DNA of 34,683 nt from Spirulina subsalsa FACHB-351 (GCF_026130165.1 NZ_JAIHOM010000053.1:1-34683), one strand, 5' to 3'; counted from the first letter of the stretch, positions 8,352 through 15,520 are shown. Made by a program: numbers and translations. Notes: generated by a model not told the origin, from the letters alone.

Positions 8352-9604
8352 TCCGTCTCGGTAGCATTACTTTAACCCATTCCGATTCAATTTATGCCAT
8401 CCGAAAAAAGGTACTTCAGGTTTTAAAGTTATTCACTGAAGATCCGATTCTGCCGGGTAAAATTGCGAGTGCAACTTCCCAAGTCTGTCGATTACTAGAC
8501 CAAACTTCTGTTAAGTCTACCGTCAATATTACTCTATTTCACAAAGCCCATCGTCTGGCATTTTGTTTAACATTTGTTGGGCAACATCCCCTACCCGAGG
8601 CGGCTTTTTTGCACATTTTTTTTGATGAGGTGAATTATCCCACATCCAAGCGCAGGGTTTTTCAGGTGCAATGTGTTGTTTTCCTCAAGACTGGACTTCC
8701 CCACGATGGACTTTTAGAGCAAGCGAGAAGGATTCTCGCGGAAAAAAGTCGTTATGAATTAATGCAGGAATTGGAGAGAAAGAATAAAAAGCTTTTGAAG
8801 TCGCTGGAGAACTTAAGACGAGAAACCTTGCTCAAAGAGCAGCTAACAAAAGATAATATGAGAATGGCGGCAGAGTTAGATTTGCTAAAACGAATGCAGC
8901 AATTGATTTTACCTAAACCAGAAGAATTAGAGAGTATTAAGGATTTAGATATTGCCGGATTTATGCAGCCTGCCGATGAAGTGGGAGGAGATTATTATGA
9001 TGTTTTGTGTTCAGATGGAGTCATTACTATTGCCATTGGGGATGTGACAGGTCATGGTTTAGAAAGTGGTATTTTAATGGTAATGACTCAAACGGCTGTT
9101 AGAACTTTACAGGAGATTAAAGAGCAAAACCCGGTTCGATTTTTAGATACGTTAAATCGGGCAATTTATAATAATATTGAGCGGATGCAGTCGGACAAAA
9201 ACATTACTTTAGCTATTCTTAATTATGCCAACGGTAAAATTAGTATTAGTGGTCAACATGAAGAAACGATTGTGGTGAGAAAAGGGGGGAAGGTAGAACG
9301 AATTGATACGATTGATTTAGGGTTTCCCATTGGGTTACATGATGATATTAGGGAGTTTATCAATCATCATTTTGTGGAGTTAGAACCGGGGGATGGGATT
9401 GTTTTATATACGGATGGGATTACGGAGGCGGAAAATCTGGAGCAAGAGCATTATGGGATTGAAAGACTTTGTGCTTTAGTCTCTCGTTATTGGCATCAAT
9501 CGAGTGAAGAAATTAAGTCAAAGATTATTGAGGATGTTTACGATCATATTGGTCAACAAAAGGTTTTTGATGATATTACGTTGCTGGTGGTTAAAAAAAG
9601 ATAA
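8348..9604 (+). CDS. RsbU-like PP2C phosphatase with degenerate GHKL-like N-terminal domain
   Basis: Residues about 195-418 are a complete PP2C/SpoIIE phosphatase: GGDYYD (D215, D218), GDVTGHG (D232), YTDGITEAEN (D356) and FDDITLLVV (D408/D409). Residues about 132-185 form a charged coiled coil. Residues 1-115 resemble a RsbT/RsbW-type ATPase fold, but the N-box is worn to SQVCRLL, so the catalytic Glu and Asn are gone, and no G1/G2 glycine loops follow. It is therefore a pseudokinase-like domain, not the helical N-domain of Bacillus RsbU. As the last gene of the cluster, coupled to rsbX, it is the natural output phosphatase activated by RsbT. Its substrate, probably a phosphorylated STAS anti-anti-sigma protein, is not encoded in the window. 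Confidence 0.88.
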   Translation: MIRLGSITLTHSDSIYAIRKKVLQVLKLFTEDPILPGKIASATSQVCRLLDQTSVKSTVNITLFHKAHRLAFCLTFVGQHPLPEAAFLHIFFDEVNYPTSKRRVFQVQCVVFLKTGLPHDGLLEQARRILAEKSRYELMQELERKNKKLLKSLENLRRETLLKEQLTKDNMRMAAELDLLKRMQQLILPKPEELESIKDLDIAGFMQPADEVGGDYYDVLCSDGVITIAIGDVTGHGLESGILMVMTQTAVRTLQEIKEQNPVRFLDTLNRAIYNNIERMQSDKNITLAILNYANGKISISGQHEETIVVRKGGKVERIDTIDLGFPIGLHDDIREFINHHFVELEPGDGIVLYTDGITEAENLEQEHYGIERLCALVSRYWHQSSEEIKSKIIEDVYDHIGQQKVFDDITLLVVKKR

Positions 9605-9628
9605 GGTTTTAATGTCCTTGACTGAATG

Positions 9629-11302
9629 CTATTGGCTAAACCGAGCATCATGAACAATGGTTTGATCTACGGGGGTTTGTCGCCAATCAAGGCGATAGAG
9701 TTGTAAGGGTTCGGTTTTGCCTTTGACTCGTACAGGACGCAATTTTTCTAAGGCAAAAAGTCCGGGTTGGAGTTGGTCCATTGTACTTTGAGAGAGGAGA
9801 ATTTCTCCCGCTCTGGCGACGTTACAAATGCGACTGGTGACGTTAGTTGTATCGCCAATCGCAGCATACTGAATGAGTTTGCGAGAGCCAATATTTCCGG
9901 CGGCAACTTTGCCTGTATTTAAGCCAATATGAATGGCAATGGGTTGACGGTTGCGCTTCTTCCATTCTCGGTTTAAACGACGGACAGCCCACTGCATATC
10001 AATGGCGGCTTGAACGGCTTGTTGTGCGTCGTTTTCTTGGGGGTAAGGGGCGCCCCAAATGGCTAATAAGGCATCACCAATATATTTTTCTAAGGTACCT
10101 TCGTAGGCGAAAACAATTTCTTCGACCATGACGTTGAAATAGTCGTTTAACATTTCAATGACTTCCCGAGGCTGCATGGTTGAGGACATTTTAGTAAAGT
10201 CGCTAATATCGGCAAAGAGTGCGGTTACTTCTGTGTCAATAATGTCTAAATGGCCTTCTTCGCGTAATTTGCGACTGACGGCTGTGGGGAAAAAGCGTTC
10301 TAATTTATCGCGCCAAATGGCTTCGCTTTGCATTTTGTTGGTGAGACGGGCGTTTTCAATGGCGATCGCGGCCTGACTCGCCAAAGCGGTCAAAAACTCT
10401 AAGTCTTCTTCGGTGTAGGCTTTAGAACAAGATAAATTGTCTACATATAGCACCCCTAACACCTCCTCCTTAGGTTGTAAGGGCGCACACATGGAGGAAC
10501 GAATAGCTTGTATTAAAATGGAGTCTGACCCCTCAAAGCGTTGATCTTTGCGGGCTTCATCTGTGAGGATGGCATCCCCGTGTTTTAGAACATAGTTGGT
10601 GATTTGGGTACTATAAAACTGGTAGCTAATAGATATTCCCGAACGGGAGCGGATGGCTTTTTGTTCTAATTGTCTTGTGGTTTCGTTAACCATTAAAATG
10701 GCAGCCCGATCCACGTTCATGATTTTTAATAATAAGTCTAGGATTTTTTCTAATAATTTATCGGGGTCTTCGGGGGAGGATAATTCTTTACTCACTTCTA
10801 AGAGAATTTTGAGTTTATCTAAGGCGCGTTGGGCTTCATTTTGTTCGCGAATTTTTAAGGCTGATCCCGTTTGTCTGGGGGAACTGGAATCTAAAATATC
10901 TTGGATTTCAATGCGAGTTTGACGGGGTGAAAGTTGGCGGACAATGGGGATTCCTTGGGTATCGATTCCCTGTTCTTGGGGGTCAGGGTTAGTGGCAAAG
11001 GGGGAAACTCCTTTGTAGATTAGTTTAAAGATAACCATACCACAAACAATCATATCCCCCGGTTGCACAAGTTGTTCTTGATGGATTTGTTGCTCATTAA
11101 CAAACGTCCCATTGAGACTATTTAAGTCTCGTAAAACTACTCCCTTTTGTCCTACGATAATTTCGGCATGACGACGGGATAAGCTGTTATGTTTAATGGC
11201 GATGTGATTGTTGGGAGAACGCCCGATAATATTGGAGCCGTCCTGAAGGGGAAAACTTCGTTCTTGTCGGGTATCGGGAAGGCAGACTAAAAAATAGGAC
11301 AT
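9629..11302 (-). CDS. Adenylate/guanylate cyclase with FHA and GAF domains
   Basis: Domains in order (numbered from the longer GTG start at 11311; subtract 3 for the ATG): FHA (about 20-100: NIIGRS, SLSRRHAE, DLNSLNGTFVN), which binds phosphothreonine; GAF (about 180-325); and a class III cyclase (about 360-500). Both metal Asp are present (D368 in FADIS, D413 in YIGDALLAIWG), and so are K409 and the N490/R494 pair. The second purine-selecting position, often Thr, Ser or Asp, appears to be Ala483, so ATP versus GTP preference is uncertain. It is soluble. ATG 11302 is preferred because AGGGG lies 8 bases upstream; GTG 11311 would overlap it. It follows purE on the same strand and converges on the stressosome cluster, 24 bp from it. 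Confidence 0.92.
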   Translation of the reverse strand: MSYFLVCLPDTRQERSFPLQDGSNIIGRSPNNHIAIKHNSLSRRHAEIIVGQKGVVLRDLNSLNGTFVNEQQIHQEQLVQPGDMIVCGMVIFKLIYKGVSPFATNPDPQEQGIDTQGIPIVRQLSPRQTRIEIQDILDSSSPRQTGSALKIREQNEAQRALDKLKILLEVSKELSSPEDPDKLLEKILDLLLKIMNVDRAAILMVNETTRQLEQKAIRSRSGISISYQFYSTQITNYVLKHGDAILTDEARKDQRFEGSDSILIQAIRSSMCAPLQPKEEVLGVLYVDNLSCSKAYTEEDLEFLTALASQAAIAIENARLTNKMQSEAIWRDKLERFFPTAVSRKLREEGHLDIIDTEVTALFADISDFTKMSSTMQPREVIEMLNDYFNVMVEEIVFAYEGTLEKYIGDALLAIWGAPYPQENDAQQAVQAAIDMQWAVRRLNREWKKRNRQPIAIHIGLNTGKVAAGNIGSRKLIQYAAIGDTTNVTSRICNVARAGEILLSQSTMDQLQPGLFALEKLRPVRVKGKTEPLQLYRLDWRQTPVDQTIVHDARFSQ

Positions 11303-11338
11303 AAGCCGCACCCCTAAAAAACAATGTCCATGTTCAGA

Positions 11339-11872
11339 CTAATTCGATCCAAAGGTTTTGAGGTAGTTTTGAGAACCCATTTGGTCTAAATTGGTCTGTT
11401 TATCTAGAACGGATTGGCTCAGGTCTTGACGATATTGTTGCACTTTTTCTAATAATTCGGGTTGGTGTGCGGCTAAAATTTGTACGGCTAATAATCCGGC
11501 ATTTTGAGCATTGCCGATGGCTACTGTGGCAACAGGAATGCCTCGGGGCATTTGAACGATGGAGTAGAGGGAATCGACTCCTTGGAGGTAACGAGTGGGG
11601 ACGGGTACGCCAATCACGGGGAGGGGAGTTAAGGAGGCGACCATTCCGGGTAAATGGGCGGCTCCTCCTGCTCCGGCGATAATGACTTTTAGGCCACGGG
11701 TGTGGGCGGTTTTGGCGTAGTGTACCATGCGTTCGGGGGTGCGATGGGCGGAAACAATGGCCACTTCGTGGGGAATGGCAAATTGTTTACAAATGGCGAT
11801 CGCGGCTTCGAGGGTGGGTAAGTCAGAATCACTGCCCATAATGATTCCGACTAGAGCTTGAGTAGTGTTCAT
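11339..11872 (-). CDS. purE: N5-carboxyaminoimidazole ribonucleotide mutase (PurE, class I)
   Basis: PurE moves the carboxyl group of N5-CAIR to carbon 4 in purine synthesis, downstream of PurK. The sequence shows [16 protein letters not shown] at the N-terminus, [10 protein letters not shown] with the active-site His, and [26 protein letters not shown]. The 177-residue length is normal, with about 15 extra residues at the C-terminus. The start at ATG 11872 gives the standard MGSDSD spacing. It lies 55 bp after the HTH-GrpE-like gene and 36 bp before the cyclase on the same strand, so the three may be cotranscribed, although no functional link is obvious. Confidence 0.97.
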   Translation of the reverse strand: MNTTQALVGIIMGSDSDLPTLEAAIAICKQFAIPHEVAIVSAHRTPERMVHYAKTAHTRGLKVIIAGAGGAAHLPGMVASLTPLPVIGVPVPTRYLQGVDSLYSIVQMPRGIPVATVAIGNAQNAGLLAVQILAAHQPELLEKVQQYRQDLSQSVLDKQTNLDQMGSQNYLKTFGSN

Positions 11873-11927
11873 GGATCAAAATCCCTTATGATTTGCCTCA
11901 TCATAGCAGTCTGTTGAGGATGAATGG

Positions 11928-12503
11928 TTACAAGGGACTCACCCTAGCGCGGTGGAGTAATTTTCCCCGGTGACGATAACCAATATAACGGACGCGCACG
12001 GGATCACCGGGGGCAACAACACCGCTCATAACCTCGTGCCACTGGGGATCATAGGGGACTTCTGCCCCCACTGGTGCGATCGCCTCCACCCCCCAACTTT
12101 GGATCAATTCCTCAACAGGCCTCACCAACGGCACCAAACGACTGGCGGGGAGATCGGGGTTTTTCTCCACGGCAGCCACGGCGGTGTACCATTGCAGCAG
12201 CCAACTTTCTAGGAGTTGTAGACTATGGGTTTCCCATTCCTCGCTGGACAGTGGGGGTGCAACCCTTGCGCCCTGAGTGGCCTTGACCTCCTCTTCCCCA
12301 GCAAAAGCCACCCAGAGATCCGGGGGGGAGACTTGTAAGGCGGCAGCTAGTTTAGAGAGGGTTTCTAGGCGCATTTGGGCAACATTACCCCGTCGCAATT
12401 GTTGCACTGACCAAAGGGAAACCCCAGCTTTGAGGCTTAACTGACGAAAACTGGTCACGTTAGCGCGCTGCATCCATTCTTGAAGTTTGGGGGTGTATTT
12501 CAT
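11928..12503 (-). CDS. HTH (XRE-type) protein with GrpE-like C-terminal domain
   Basis: Residues 1-62 are a Cro/C1-type helix-turn-helix: LSLKAGVSLWSVQQLRRGN, then RLETLSKLAAALQVSPPDLW. After a variable linker and a helix (about 95-130), residues 135-191 resemble the beta-head of the nucleotide exchange factor GrpE. They show GVEAIAPVGAEVPYDPQWHE, then a short loop, then VRYIGYRHRGKLLHRARVSPL, matching the GrpE pattern GVE-I-G-FDP-HE ... GY-G-VLRPA-V. The long GrpE dimer helix is mostly missing. It might tie DNA binding to DnaK, or the head may only serve dimerisation. I recall similar cyanobacterial proteins annotated loosely as HTH or GrpE; the function is unknown. It lies upstream of purE on the same strand. 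Confidence 0.8.
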   Translation of the reverse strand: MKYTPKLQEWMQRANVTSFRQLSLKAGVSLWSVQQLRRGNVAQMRLETLSKLAAALQVSPPDLWVAFAGEEEVKATQGARVAPPLSSEEWETHSLQLLESWLLQWYTAVAAVEKNPDLPASRLVPLVRPVEELIQSWGVEAIAPVGAEVPYDPQWHEVMSGVVAPGDPVRVRYIGYRHRGKLLHRARVSPL

Positions 12504-12512
12504 TGGGAATTG

Positions 12513-12529
12513 GGGCTTGCTGAAAAACT
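12513..12529 (+). repeat. Dispersed motif GGGCTTGYTGAAWAACT, copy 1
   Basis: This 17-base motif also occurs at 15340-15356 and, inverted, at 34492-34508, always between genes. It may mark ends of a small mobile repeat. Confidence 0.45.
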
Positions 12530-12616
12530 GGAAAACAACTCAAAAACGATGCTAGAAATTAGCCTAAATTGGAAACTTGCCCCCCAAACCTTGAAGCAAC
12601 TGGTATGAGTAGCCAT

Positions 12617-12940
12617 TTAATCGGATTCATAATGATAACGTGCTGGTAAAAAATACACCTTATTTCCTGTTACTTTGTAAACTAAACGATGCTCTAAATC
12701 AATGCGTCTTGACCAAGTATCGGCGGTAATATATTTTAGTGGTTCAGGTTTTCCTAGCCCGGTAAACGGTTCACCATTAAGGATATCTGCGACTAAATCT
12801 AGGATTTTATCTCCTTTTTTGGGTTCAGTGCGATACCACCAAGCTAAATCCGCTTTAAAATCGGGACTAAATACAGGAAAATAAGCTGAAATCTGATTAT
12901 TAGGGATTTTATTGGTTTGTTTTTTCTTTTTAGGACTCAA
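12617..12940 (-). CDS. yoeB: YoeB-family toxin (ribosome-dependent mRNA endonuclease)
   Basis: The C-terminal 85 residues match YoeB/Txe: FSPDFKADLAWWYRTEPKK, then GLGKPEPLK, then WSRRIDLEHRLVYKV and the terminal RYHY. The catalytic set seen in E. coli YoeB is present: E66, R78/R79 and H103. It should cleave mRNA in the ribosomal A site unless bound by its antitoxin. Compared with the 84-residue E. coli protein it has about 20 extra basic residues at the N-terminus (starting MSPKKKKQTNK) and three after the usual Tyr end. The start overlaps the antitoxin gene by 11 bp, typical for such pairs, and no alternative ATG is available inside the extension. Confidence 0.93.
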   Translation of the reverse strand: MSPKKKKQTNKIPNNQISAYFPVFSPDFKADLAWWYRTEPKKGDKILDLVADILNGEPFTGLGKPEPLKYITADTWSRRIDLEHRLVYKVTGNKVYFLPARYHYESD

Positions 12941-13217
12941 TCCCTAACTCCTCTTTTAATTCAGCTACCGTTTGAGGAGTGGCGGTGCTATTTTCTGACC
13001 ATTCTAAAGCACGAAATAAACGTTTCGCATTTTCGGGTGATCGCAGTAAATAGACACATTCTAATAAACTCTCTAGCTCATCTTCGGCAATTAACGCTAC
13101 ATTTTTCCCATTGCGGCGCTTAATGACCACAATCTGACACTCATCACACACTTGATCCAAAATAGTGGCTAAATTACTTCTCGCTTGAGAATAAGTGGTT
13201 TCTTTGCTTAACATCAT
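12930..13217 (-). CDS. yefM: YefM/Phd-family antitoxin
   Basis: This 95-residue antitoxin precedes and overlaps its toxin gene. The N-terminal DNA-binding and dimerisation half is typical of Phd/YefM: YSQARSNLATILDQVCDECQIVVIKRRNGKNVALIAEDELESL. The C-terminal tail (ENAKRLFRALEWSENSTATPQTVAELKEELG) is the flexible toxin-binding part that masks YoeB. Two ATG codons are adjacent at the start (13217 and 13214). The operon should repress itself by binding the palindrome just upstream at 13231-13253. Confidence 0.93.
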   Translation of the reverse strand: MMLSKETTYSQARSNLATILDQVCDECQIVVIKRRNGKNVALIAEDELESLLECVYLLRSPENAKRLFRALEWSENSTATPQTVAELKEELGIES

Positions 13218-13230
13218 TTTTGCTCGATAA

Positions 13231-13253
13231 CTTGTACAACATTATTGTACAAG
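13231..13253 (-). promoter_or_regulatory. YefM operator: inverted repeat with two TGTACA cores
   Basis: CTTGTACAA (13231-13239) and TTGTACAAG (13245-13253) form a perfect 9-bp inverted repeat with a 5-base spacer, 14 bp upstream of the antitoxin start. Each arm contains the palindromic TGTACA core that YefM recognises in E. coli, so this is very likely the autoregulatory operator. Confidence 0.75.
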
Positions 13254-13282
13254 TCTAAGGGGGTCTTGCTCCACTAATTCTG

Positions 13283-13360
13283 TTAAACTCCGATACCAGA
13301 TTTGGCTGAAATGGCTTTAGCATCAGTCGGAGACAGTTGCTCTTGCCGTTTGGCTTGCAT
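13283..13360 (-). CDS. Possible 25-residue peptide downstream of the ABC exporter
   Basis: A short frame encodes MQAKRQEQLSPTDAKAISAK plus five residues. It starts 12 bp after the ABC exporter stop on the same strand. A perfect AGGAGG (13373-13368) sits 7 bases before its ATG and overlaps the exporter stop codon; it is the best ribosome binding site I see in the window. The peptide is hydrophilic and has no signal peptide, and I do not recognise it. It could be a real small protein, a substrate or regulator of the exporter, or the start of a decayed gene, since a second open frame follows in another phase. Its existence is uncertain. Confidence 0.35.
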   Translation of the reverse strand: MQAKRQEQLSPTDAKAISAKSGIGV

Positions 13361-13371
13361 CGCACCACCTC

Positions 13372-15120
13372 CTACTCTAGAACTTTTTCCAGTTGTTGCT
13401 GTTGCCAGAGGTGTTTATAGGGGCCAACTTGTTCCACTAACTCCTGATGGCTGCCCTTCTGCACAATTTGCCCCTGATCCATGACAAAAATTCGGTCGGC
13501 TGTGGCGGCGGCTGAGAGTTGGTGGGAAATAAAAATCACCGTTTGCCGTGCCGTGCCTTGGGAGAGAAAATCCAGAATATCAGTGGCGGTTTTATTATCA
13601 ACACTGGATAGGGCATCATCGAGAATTAATACAGGTGCATCAATCATGAGCGCTCGGGCGAGGGAGGCGCGTTGTCGTTGACCACCGGAGAGGGTGATTC
13701 CTCGCTCTCCTACGAGGGTGTCATATTGGCTGGGGAAGTTGAGGATTTCCGGGTGAATTTGGGCTTGTTGGGCGGCATCTTCGACTTCTGGCTGTTCTGC
13801 GAGGGGTTGGCCATAGCGGATATTGTTGCGGATTTGGGTACTAAAGAGGAAACTATCTTGGGGAACGTAGGCGATCGCTTCTCGTAAGTCATTGAGTCTC
13901 AATTGTGTGACATCGTGACCATCCAAGAAAATATGACCGGGTTCAATATCCAGTAAGCGGGGAATAGCATTCGCTAAGGTAGACTTACCACATCCAATAG
14001 AACCCACAATGGCAATCGTTTCCCCCGGTTCAATCGTGCAGGAAATGTCTTTGAGGGCGGGTTTTTTCGTCCCCGGATAGGTAAAGGTTAAGTCTTTAAT
14101 TTCAATTTTCCCTTGGACTAATTCCGGGGGTAAAGTAATCGCTTCATCAGGATTTCTAATGGCAGGTTGTGCTAATAAAACCGACTCCACCCGATCAATA
14201 CTTACCTCTCCCCGTTGGTAGGTAGTAATGGTAAAACCGAGGAGGGCTGTGGGGAACACAAGGCGTTCTACATAGAGAATCAGGGCTAAAAAATCCCCAA
14301 CGGTTAGGATGCCTTGGGCAATGGCACCCGAACCTAACCAGAGCAAAATTAACAGGGAAATATAAACCAGCCCCTCAATGATGGGAAAGAGTAAATTTCG
14401 GGTGCGGGCGAGGCTTAAGTTGGCTTTTAATAACTTGGCATTTTTTTGTTGAAATCCGACCGTTTCGTTAGCTTCTTGGGCGTAAATTTTAATGAGCGAA
14501 ATTCCACTCATATCCTCTTGAATCAGTTGGCTTAAGTCGGACAAATTTTCTTGCACTTCTCGCTGATCTTCTCGCAATTTGTCGCTAAATAACTGCACCA
14601 AAACCAACATAAAGGGATAAACCGCCAAAGCCGCCAAACTCAACCTTATATTAATCGCCAACATCACAGGCAGGGTTAAGGCATAGGTAAATAGGGCGTT
14701 GGCAATACTCAAGACAGCAAACCCCAGTAAGCGGCGAATATTGTCCACATCACTGGTAGCACGACTCATTAAATCCCCGATGCTATTAGTGGCGAAATAG
14801 GCGGGTTCTAATCTTAAAATATGTTGAAAAAGTCGCTGTTTTAAGTCATATTCCACTTGACGACCGACCCCAAATAAGATAATACGGGACACCATCCGAA
14901 TCACCCACATAATGGAGGCATAAATAAAGATTAAAAAGACATATTTAGAGATTTGGGCAAAGGTTAAAGAACCGCTTAATGTGTCAATACTATCGCGAAT
15001 TAAGAGGGGGATATAAACCCCGATTAAATTCACCACTAAGAGGGCAATTACGCCAAACACGACAGAGCGCCAATAGGGGCGGACATAATTCCAGAGTCTC
15101 TGAATTTTAGATTGATTCAT
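13372..15120 (-). CDS. ABC exporter, fused membrane and ATPase domains (MdlA/YheI-like half transporter)
   Basis: Residues 1-320 are a six-helix type I exporter membrane domain. Residues about 335-582 are the ATPase: Walker A GSIGCGKST near 373, signature LSGGQRQR near 477, and Walker B with D-loop VLILDDALSSVD near 500. The usual catalytic Glu after Walker B is Asp. This is common in MdlA/YheI-type halves of heterodimers with one weak ATP site, so a partner encoded elsewhere is likely. It would export a hydrophobic compound, lipid or peptide, but the substrate cannot be read from sequence. It lies 39 bp after the PCP_red gene and just before the 25-residue frame on the same strand. Confidence 0.93.
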   Translation of the reverse strand: MNQSKIQRLWNYVRPYWRSVVFGVIALLVVNLIGVYIPLLIRDSIDTLSGSLTFAQISKYVFLIFIYASIMWVIRMVSRIILFGVGRQVEYDLKQRLFQHILRLEPAYFATNSIGDLMSRATSDVDNIRRLLGFAVLSIANALFTYALTLPVMLAINIRLSLAALAVYPFMLVLVQLFSDKLREDQREVQENLSDLSQLIQEDMSGISLIKIYAQEANETVGFQQKNAKLLKANLSLARTRNLLFPIIEGLVYISLLILLWLGSGAIAQGILTVGDFLALILYVERLVFPTALLGFTITTYQRGEVSIDRVESVLLAQPAIRNPDEAITLPPELVQGKIEIKDLTFTYPGTKKPALKDISCTIEPGETIAIVGSIGCGKSTLANAIPRLLDIEPGHIFLDGHDVTQLRLNDLREAIAYVPQDSFLFSTQIRNNIRYGQPLAEQPEVEDAAQQAQIHPEILNFPSQYDTLVGERGITLSGGQRQRASLARALMIDAPVLILDDALSSVDNKTATDILDFLSQGTARQTVIFISHQLSAAATADRIFVMDQGQIVQKGSHQELVEQVGPYKHLWQQQQLEKVLE

Positions 15121-15159
15121 AGAGGGTCATCAAATGGGGTTTGAGGGGACGATTTAGAA

Positions 15160-15315
15160 TTAGCCAAATTTGGCTTTAGCTTGTTCGTAAACCTCAACAG
15201 TAATCTGAGTTTGTCCGGCTTCTTGGGCAAATTTTTCTATCTTTTTTCGGGCAGCAGGACGGACAAAAAAAGGGATTTCTTTCAGTTTGGTTTCAGCTTC
15301 AGCAGTCCATTCCAT
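15160..15315 (-). CDS. PCP_red domain small protein
   Basis: A complete 51-residue frame, ATG 15315 to TAA 15160, was read directly: MEWTAEAETKLKEIPFFVRP, then AARKKIEKFAQEAGQTQITV, then EVYEQAKAKFG. It matches the PCP_red domain: W..EAE..L..IPFFVR...R..IE..A...G...IT.EV...AK. This domain also forms the C-terminus of ChlB, a subunit of light-independent protochlorophyllide reductase, and occurs alone as a tiny protein in cyanobacteria. The domain binds no known cofactor by itself, and the role of stand-alone copies is unclear. The Shine-Dalgarno is weak. It precedes the ABC exporter by 39 bp, so the two are probably cotranscribed. Confidence 0.9.
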   Translation of the reverse strand: MEWTAEAETKLKEIPFFVRPAARKKIEKFAQEAGQTQITVEVYEQAKAKFG

Positions 15316-15339
15316 AGTAGATGTTTTAAGGGATATTTA

Positions 15340-15468
15340 GGGCTTGTTGAATAACTCTGCTCGTGGGGTCAGGCAAGAGGTAATAGGTAATAGGTAATAG
15401 GTAATAGGCAAAAGTTTTTGCTATTCACTACTCCCCCTCCTCCCTGTTCCCTGTTCCCAACGAGCAGA
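15340..15468. repeat. Intergenic repeat block: 17-base motif, GGTAATA tandem heptamers and flanking inverted repeat
   Basis: The block starts with GGGCTTGTTGAATAACT (15340-15356). TCTGCTCGT (15356-15364) is the inverse of ACGAGCAGA (15460-15468). Between them lie four tandem GGTAATA copies (15379-15406) and a C-rich stretch with repeated CTGTTCC. It contains no coding frame and resembles a small non-autonomous element or replication-slippage repeat. Confidence 0.6.
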
Positions 15469-15520
15469 TTGATGTAGCAAGCTTCATCTAGTGAATCTTA
15501 ACGCAGGTTGGGCATTTTCT

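Noticed and set aside
13242-13316. Minus-strand open stretch ending LTELVEQDPLRLVQ, as if the tail of a lost protein
   Set aside because: It is only 24 codons between stops with no start, and it overlaps the yefM operator. Too short to claim a pseudogene.
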